Source: an uncultured bacterium
GTDB lineage: Bacteria > Cloacimonadota > Cloacimonadia > Cloacimonadales > Cloacimonadaceae
DNA length: 8,797 nt
Assembly: GCA_937960795.1 (NCBI GenBank)
Contig: CALGPA010000110.1
Span: forward strand, 1 to 8,797
Direction of reading: 5' to 3'
Shown piece after piece: positions 4,969-8,797 of the stretch. The notes below the pieces were generated by a model. That model had not been told where the DNA came from, did no database searches, and saw nothing but the letters and a program-made list of their open reading frames with translations. A program made the translations under genes and the position numbers. Numbering within the stretch: the first letter of the stretch is position 1; the number at the start of each line of letters is the position of its first letter.

Positions 4969-6401
4969 GATTCAAATACCTCTTGGATAAGCTCTTGCGG
5001 GGCGGGTTTGATGAAGCTCTCTGCCATCAAGGAATCTGTGAGCTTGCGAGAATCAAGGATCTCATCATAAGCGATTTGGTAGATTTCCTCGCGACTCATC
5101 GGACAAGCCGCCAGGCCTTCTTTGATGGCTTGGATGCCCACATCTGCCGCGACATGGGCAAAGACTTCCATCTCATCCATGCGGGGAATAATGTTTTGGC
5201 GGTCGATTCCACGATTTTGGGCAAATCTTGCTAAGGAATGGGCAGCGGCGATCGCCATGCCATCGCTGATCTTACGGGCTCTCACCAAGAGCACTCCTTT
5301 GAGGATTCCGGGGAAGCCCACGGAGTTGTTTACCTGATTTGGAAAGTCGCCACGTCCGGTCGCTACGATTCCGGCTCCCGCTTTGAGGGCTTGATGAGGG
5401 TAGATCTCTGGGATGGGATTTGCGCAGGCAAAGACGATGCTGTCTGCAGCCATGAGGCTGATCCACTCTGCTTTGATGGTATCCGGACCAGGGGTGGAGA
5501 GAGCGATGAGGATATCCGCGCCTTTCATGGCATCCGGCATGGAGTCGATCTTGTTGGGATTTGTCTTTTGAGCCAGAGCCCACTGCTTGTATTTTCCGGG
5601 ATTTTCTTTGATGTCTTGTCTGTCTATGTGCAAGCCGCCCTTGCTGTCGAAGATGATCATATTCCGGGGATCAAGACCTTCTTTTAGAAGGAAATCGGCA
5701 ATGGTGCTATTTGAAGCGCCACATCCATAGAGCACGGCTTTGCAGCGATGAATCTCGCGATCTGTGAGCTTGAGCGCATTGATCACTCCTGCCAAGGTAA
5801 CGCAGGCGGTGCCTTGCGCATCGTCGTGCCAGACGGGGATCTTGCAGGATTCCCGCAGTTCGTCCAATACTCTGTAGCAATTTGGTTGGGAAATATCTTC
5901 CAGATTCACCGCGCCCACGCTGGGCTCCAGCATTTTCACAAAATCTATCAGCTTTTGAGCGTCTGGCTTGCCGCTTTCGTCACGGTTGTCCACACAAAGT
6001 GCCATAGCATCGCAAGCGCCCAGATATTTCATGAGCATAGCTTTGCCTTCCATCACTCCGAGTCCTCCCGATGGGCTGCAATCTCCATCTCCGAGAACCC
6101 TGCTGCTGTCTGAGACCACTGCCACCAGGTTGCCCCGGTTGGATAGCCGGAAAGAGGAATCGTGATCGTCCCGAATGGTGGTGGAGACCTTGCTCACACC
6201 GGGTGTGTACCAGACATTGAACCAATTGAATCCAAAGATTCCGGCTTTGGGAACGCTCTGCATCTTGCCTGAGTAAAAGTTGTGCATTTTGAGTGACAAT
6301 TCTTTCAAAAACGCGGTCTGGGCAGCAGCGACCTGTTCTTCCGGGACTTGGTCGCGGAAGATTTCTGCCAAGTTTGAGAGATCCGGCTTCAGTTCTTTCA
6401 T
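4944..6401 (-). CDS. Malic enzyme (oxaloacetate-decarboxylating malate dehydrogenase), bacterial type
   Basis: A 485-aa cytoplasmic enzyme converting malate to pyruvate and CO2 with reduction of NAD or NADP. Catalytic and binding residues are visible: YTPG at 65-68 (Tyr65) and MEGKAML at 117-123 (Lys120). Metal ligands are NLEDI at 167-171 (Glu168, Asp169) and WHDDAQGTA at 191-199 (Asp194). The Rossmann loop is YGCGASNS at 225-232, with an acidic end IIFD at 249-252. Further family marks are ANPIPEIYP at 327-335, TGRGDFPNQVNN at 348-359 and FPGILKG at 363-369. It is longer than the roughly 390-430 residue core, through about 35 extra residues at the N-terminus and a longer C-terminus, and has no phosphotransacetylase domain. 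Several motifs are off consensus (VLGDGDCSPSGG instead of VLGLG(N/D)iG; GCGASNS instead of GAGAAG; HDDAQGTA instead of HDDQHGTA). Cofactor preference cannot be decided. AAGGA lies six bases before the ATG. Confidence 0.92.
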   Translation of the reverse strand: MKELKPDLSNLAEIFRDQVPEEQVAAAQTAFLKELSLKMHNFYSGKMQSVPKAGIFGFNWFNVWYTPGVSKVSTTIRDDHDSSFRLSNRGNLVAVVSDSSRVLGDGDCSPSGGLGVMEGKAMLMKYLGACDAMALCVDNRDESGKPDAQKLIDFVKMLEPSVGAVNLEDISQPNCYRVLDELRESCKIPVWHDDAQGTACVTLAGVINALKLTDREIHRCKAVLYGCGASNSTIADFLLKEGLDPRNMIIFDSKGGLHIDRQDIKENPGKYKQWALAQKTNPNKIDSMPDAMKGADILIALSTPGPDTIKAEWISLMAADSIVFACANPIPEIYPHQALKAGAGIVATGRGDFPNQVNNSVGFPGILKGVLLVRARKISDGMAIAAAHSLARFAQNRGIDRQNIIPRMDEMEVFAHVAADVGIQAIKEGLAACPMSREEIYQIAYDEILDSRKLTDSLMAESFIKPAPQELIQEVFESCLKDFRN

Positions 6402-6407
6402 GGAATT

Positions 6408-6462
6408 TCCTTAAGATAAGTATTTATAGAGATCATTTCTGGATGGCGTAGATATTTGTCAA
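6408..6462 (-). promoter_or_regulatory. Upstream region of the malic-enzyme gene: RBS and tentative promoter elements
   Basis: On the minus strand AAGGA (6412-6408) precedes the ATG by six bases. Further upstream are TATAAA (6428-6423) and a perfect TTGACA (6462-6457). Their spacing of 28 bases is too long for one ordinary sigma-70 promoter, so the true -10 may lie between them. The ribosome binding site is solid and the promoter is tentative. Confidence 0.4.
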
Positions 6463-6475
6463 GCCTCAAGATCCC

Positions 6476-6511
6476 CAAAAAAAGAGCCTTTCCCGAGATG
6501 GGAGAGGCTCC
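6476..6511 (-). terminator. Rho-independent terminator of eno
   Basis: On the minus strand, just after the enolase stop, an 11-bp stem (arms at 6510-6500 and 6494-6484, one G-T wobble, 5-base loop) is followed by seven consecutive T (6483-6477). The stem is GC-rich and the T tract uninterrupted. This separates enolase transcription from the malic-enzyme unit downstream. Confidence 0.9.
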
Positions 6512-6536
6512 AATGCTTTGCGCTATTGCTTGGGGA

Positions 6537-7817
6537 TCAACCAAGCTGTTTGATCACGTCTTTTCCGGGGAAATGCGCTGCTTCTCCGAGCTCTTCTTCG
6601 ATGCGCAGAAGCTGGTTGTATTTGTCCACGCGTTCGCTTCTGGAGATGCTTCCGGTCTTGATCTGACCGGTATTCATGGCCACCGCGAGATCAGCGATGA
6701 AGGTGTCTCCGGTCTCACCGCTACGATGGGAGACCACGGTAGTCCAGCCTGCCTTGTGGGCAGTATTGATGGCATCGATGGTCTCGGTGACGCTGCCGAT
6801 CTGATTGAGCTTGATCAAGACGGAATTTGCTACTTTCTTCTCAATCCCGCGCTTGATCAGCTTGGGATTGGTGACCAAGAGGTCGTCTCCGACGAGCTGG
6901 ATCTTGTCGCCTAGGCGCTGATTCATCTTGATCCAGCCATCCCAATCGTTTTCGGCAAGGCCGTCTTCGATGGAGCAGATCGGATATTTTGCCACCATGC
7001 CTTCGTAATAGTCGATCAATTCTACGCTGGAAAGCTGTTTGCCGTCGATGGCGTATTTGCCGTCTTTTTGGATAAATGAGGATGCTGCTGCATCGATGGC
7101 GATATAGATGTCTTCACCGGCTTTGTAACCGGCTTTGGAGATGGCTTCGACGATCACGATAAAGGCTTCCTCGTTGGAGGCGAGATTGGGGGCAAAGCCG
7201 CCTTCATCTCCCACGGATGTGGCGAGTCCGCGTCCTTTGAGGATGGATTTGAGAGCATGAAACACCTCAGCATTCATGCGCAGAGCTTCGCGGAAACTCT
7301 TTGCGCCCAGAGGCATGATCATAAACTCTTGGATATCAACGTTGTTGTCGGCATGTTCGCCGCCATTGATGATGTTGCTCATGGGCACCGGTAGGGTGTA
7401 GGCATTGACTCCGCCGAGATAGCGGTAGAGGGGGATGTCCAATTCTATGGCAGAAGCACGGGCAGCAGCCATAGAGACTGCCAAGATGGCGTTTGCACCA
7501 AGCTTGGCTTTGTTTTCGGTGGCGTCCAGCTCCAGCATCATTTTGTCCAGATTTGCCTGCATGATGGAATCCATGCCCATGAGTTCCGGGGCGATGATCT
7601 CATCGATGTTTTCCACAGCTTTGAGCACACCTTTGCCGAGGTATCGACTGGTGTCTTTATCACGCAATTCGATAGCTTCGCGTTCGCCGGTGGAAGCTCC
7701 ACTGGGAACTCCCGCGCGGGCGCGGACGCCGCTTTCCAGATGCACATCTGCTTCCACGGTGGGGTTTCCTCGTGAGTCTAAAATCTCACGTCCTTTTATA
7801 TATATTATCTCGGACAT
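6537..7817 (-). CDS. eno: Enolase (2-phosphoglycerate dehydratase)
   Basis: A 426-aa glycolytic enzyme interconverting 2-phosphoglycerate and phosphoenolpyruvate, full length for the family. It starts MSEIIYIKGREILDSRGNPTVE as bacterial enolases do. The catalytic set is complete: GASTGE loop at 40-45, HADNNVDIQEF with Glu164, VGDEGGF with Glu205 (general base/acid pair), Mg ligands Asp242 (AIDAAASS), Glu284 (SIEDGL) and Asp311 (VGDDL), Lys336 (IKLNQ), the SHRSGE loop with His364 at 363-368, and Lys387 (IKTG). The C-terminal YNQLLRIEEEL at 400-410 is typical. A strong AGGAGG five bases before the ATG fixes the start. It appears to be transcribed alone or from an upstream gene, ending at the terminator at 6476-6511. 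Nothing unusual is seen in its sequence. Confidence 0.98.
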   Translation of the reverse strand: MSEIIYIKGREILDSRGNPTVEADVHLESGVRARAGVPSGASTGEREAIELRDKDTSRYLGKGVLKAVENIDEIIAPELMGMDSIMQANLDKMMLELDATENKAKLGANAILAVSMAAARASAIELDIPLYRYLGGVNAYTLPVPMSNIINGGEHADNNVDIQEFMIMPLGAKSFREALRMNAEVFHALKSILKGRGLATSVGDEGGFAPNLASNEEAFIVIVEAISKAGYKAGEDIYIAIDAAASSFIQKDGKYAIDGKQLSSVELIDYYEGMVAKYPICSIEDGLAENDWDGWIKMNQRLGDKIQLVGDDLLVTNPKLIKRGIEKKVANSVLIKLNQIGSVTETIDAINTAHKAGWTTVVSHRSGETGDTFIADLAVAMNTGQIKTGSISRSERVDKYNQLLRIEEELGEAAHFPGKDVIKQLG

Positions 7818-7866
7818 TATTTCCTCCTGTCTCGATTATTATATTTCTTTTGGGTAGAAAATCCCT
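7818..7866 (-). promoter_or_regulatory. eno: eno upstream region: AGGAGG ribosome binding site and possible -10
   Basis: On the minus strand, AGGAGG (7828-7823) lies five bases before the eno ATG. A perfect TATAAT (7843-7838) lies ten bases further upstream, a plausible -10 box giving a very short leader. The hexamer 17 bp above it (AGGGAT) is a poor -35. The ribosome binding site is firm and the promoter only suggestive. Confidence 0.5.
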
Positions 7867-7901
7867 TTCGGGCATTCTGCCTCTTTGTAAAAGATAAGCG
7901 C

Positions 7902-8360
7902 TTATATGGGAATGTCAAATTCTCGCAGCATCTCAAAAGACAATTCCGCGGCAGTTCGGACACAGCGTGTGCAGCGTTCTGCGAGGATCCCTGCTTCTTT
8001 TGCCGCTTGTTTTTGAGAGCTGTCCGTGGGATCAATCTGCAGGATATCGCGGCAATCGATCTCGCCGATGCGCTCTTCCCACCGCAAAATCAGATCTTGG
8101 CAGATCTCGCTGAATTCTGCTTTGCGCTCGGGAGAGTATTTCTGAAAACCCAGTGCCATGCCAATCACCATGATGGCTCCGGTCAAGGCACCGCAGGTCG
8201 AGCCCATGTGCATTCCTCCGCCAAAGCCTGAGGCTATCTTCAGGGCATGAGTCTGCTCTAGGCCAAGACTCGGTGCAAAAGCGGCAAACACAGCCTGCGC
8301 GCAATTGAAGCCTTGATCAAAGATCTTTTGCGCTTGATCCGGAAAGCTCGTCTTGCTCAT
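7902..8360 (-). CDS. C_GCAxxG_C_C family cysteine-motif protein
   Basis: A 152-aa soluble protein matching the C_GCAxxG_C_C family (PF09719-like), named after its cysteine pattern. Visible marks are GFNCAQAVFAAFAP at 17-30 (Cys20), the strongly conserved IASGFGGGMHMGSTCGALTGA at 42-62 (Cys56 followed by GALTG), IDCRDIL at 101-107 (Cys103) and CTRC at 130-133, with an extra Cys87. Such cysteines suggest a redox or metal-cluster role, and family members are usually described as putative redox-active proteins of unknown function. The N-terminal 'a...f..gfNCAQaV' start fits the family start, so ATG at 8360 is accepted, although its ribosome binding site is weak. It begins three bases after the stop of the upstream secreted protein, so the two probably share a message. 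The eno gene follows after 84 bp. Confidence 0.88.
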   Translation of the reverse strand: MSKTSFPDQAQKIFDQGFNCAQAVFAAFAPSLGLEQTHALKIASGFGGGMHMGSTCGALTGAIMVIGMALGFQKYSPERKAEFSEICQDLILRWEERIGEIDCRDILQIDPTDSSQKQAAKEAGILAERCTRCVRTAAELSFEMLREFDIPI

Positions 8361-8363
8361 GAT

Positions 8364-8797
8364 CTATTTTGTAATCACGATTCTGCGCTGGAGCAACCGG
8401 CGATGATCATCTTCCACGCGCAACAGATATATCCCGCTGCTCACGGCGCTACCGCGTTCATCGCGTCCATCCCAGGTGGCATATTCATGATCAAGATCCA
8501 TTGACAGCACTTTCTGTCCGCGAATGTTGTAGATGCTCATCCGGGCGTTTCTGAGATCTTTGCTTTGGATGCGGAGTCCGCCGTCTTTACTGAAACTCAC
8601 CGGATTGGGATAGATCTCAAGGGAGGGCTGCAGAATGAGATCATCATTTGAAGAGCTGAGTGCGACCATCACGGTATTGCTGGGGTCGGATTCCTGATCA
8701 TCGGTCACGGCGACTATCCAGAAGTAGTAGATGCCTTCGCCGGTCACGCCCCAAAGGTTCCAGGAATTGTGGAAGCTGGGGATCTGGGTGTAGATCT
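8364..8797 (-). CDS. Secreted protein C-terminus with sorting domain (5' part beyond the right window edge)
   Basis: Only the last 143 or so residues are in view. The frame stays open to the right edge, and the GTG at 8747 is an internal valine rather than a start. The upstream residues read ...WNLWGVTGEGIYYFWIVAVTDDQESDPSN, which looks like the end of a fibronectin type III-like domain (YYFWIVAV, then SDPSN). A C-terminal sorting domain of about 85 residues follows: LEIYPNPVS, MSIYNIRGQKVL, TWDGRDERG, SSGIYLLRVE, and the final strand RRIVITK. This is the same tail type as on the protein at the left edge, so this product is also expected to be exported and displayed or released. No catalytic part is visible. 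The stop is three bases before the start of the C_GCAxxG_C_C gene. Confidence 0.85.
   Translation of the reverse strand, partial: IYTQIPSFHNSWNLWGVTGEGIYYFWIVAVTDDQESDPSNTVMVALSSSNDDLILQPSLEIYPNPVSFSKDGGLRIQSKDLRNARMSIYNIRGQKVLSMDLDHEYATWDGRDERGSAVSSGIYLLRVEDDHRRLLQRRIVITK

Noticed and set aside
5238..5687. 149-aa plus-strand open frame antisense to the malic enzyme
   Set aside because: It lies wholly within the malic-enzyme gene, shows no domain and fits as a by-product of codon bias.
6456..6914. 152-aa plus-strand open frame antisense to enolase
   Set aside because: Its sequence is the complement of conserved enolase codons and its first part runs through the eno terminator, so it is a shadow frame.
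7894..7905. 12-bp palindrome ATAAGCGCTTAT overlapping the stop of the C_GCAxxG_C_C gene as a terminator
   Set aside because: It leaves almost no loop, has weak AT-rich arms, and only a short T stretch follows. It could be an operator but nothing supports that.
8745..8747. GTG at 8747 (minus strand) as a gene start for the right secreted protein
   Set aside because: The frame continues to the right edge with coherent beta-domain sequence, so this is an internal valine of a longer protein.

Overview
The window looks like part of a chromosome from a Candidatus Cloacimonadota (WWE1)-like bacterium or a close FCB-group relative. The main reason is that two secreted proteins, one at each edge, end in the same kind of C-terminal sorting domain (YPNP ... 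NIRGQ ... W(N/D)G(K/R)DERG ... SG(V/I)Y(I/L)LR). Such FlgD-like / type-A tails are typical of surface proteins in that group. The assignment rests on motif style and gene content only, not on a marker phylogeny.

Left part, plus strand (1-3630). The 3' end of a large secreted beta-repeat protein enters from the left edge and stops at 1659. A tight four-gene cluster follows, reading as a complete but strongly reduced ECF-type (energy-coupling factor) vitamin transporter. Its parts are a 127-aa ATPase remnant carrying the ABC signature (FSGGQ) but no Walker A, a 162-aa ATPase carrying Walker A, Q-loop, Walker B and switch histidine but no signature, a 211-aa EcfT-like membrane protein, and a 157-aa substrate-binding S component. 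Each junction is an overlap (4 nt, about 29 nt or less, 4 nt), so translation is probably coupled. The two ATPase genes are each about half normal size and hold complementary motifs. Together they could build exactly one composite ATP site, or they may represent one NBD split and stored in permuted order. This is the most unusual thing in the window.

Middle (3631-4065). About 435 bp separate the convergent gene blocks. They contain a terminator-like pair of overlapping GC hairpins and then a crowd of inverted and tandem repeats, with no convincing gene.

Right part, minus strand (4066-8797). Read right to left: the 3' end of a second secreted protein with the sorting tail; three bases later a C_GCAxxG_C_C cysteine-motif protein; enolase (eno) with a strong Shine-Dalgarno and a clear rho-independent terminator; then a malic enzyme whose 3' end overlaps by 25 nt a flippase-like membrane protein of the LPG-synthase TM / UPF0104 family. 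Enolase and malic enzyme put central carbon metabolism (PEP, pyruvate/malate node) beside each other, but the terminator between them argues for separate transcripts.
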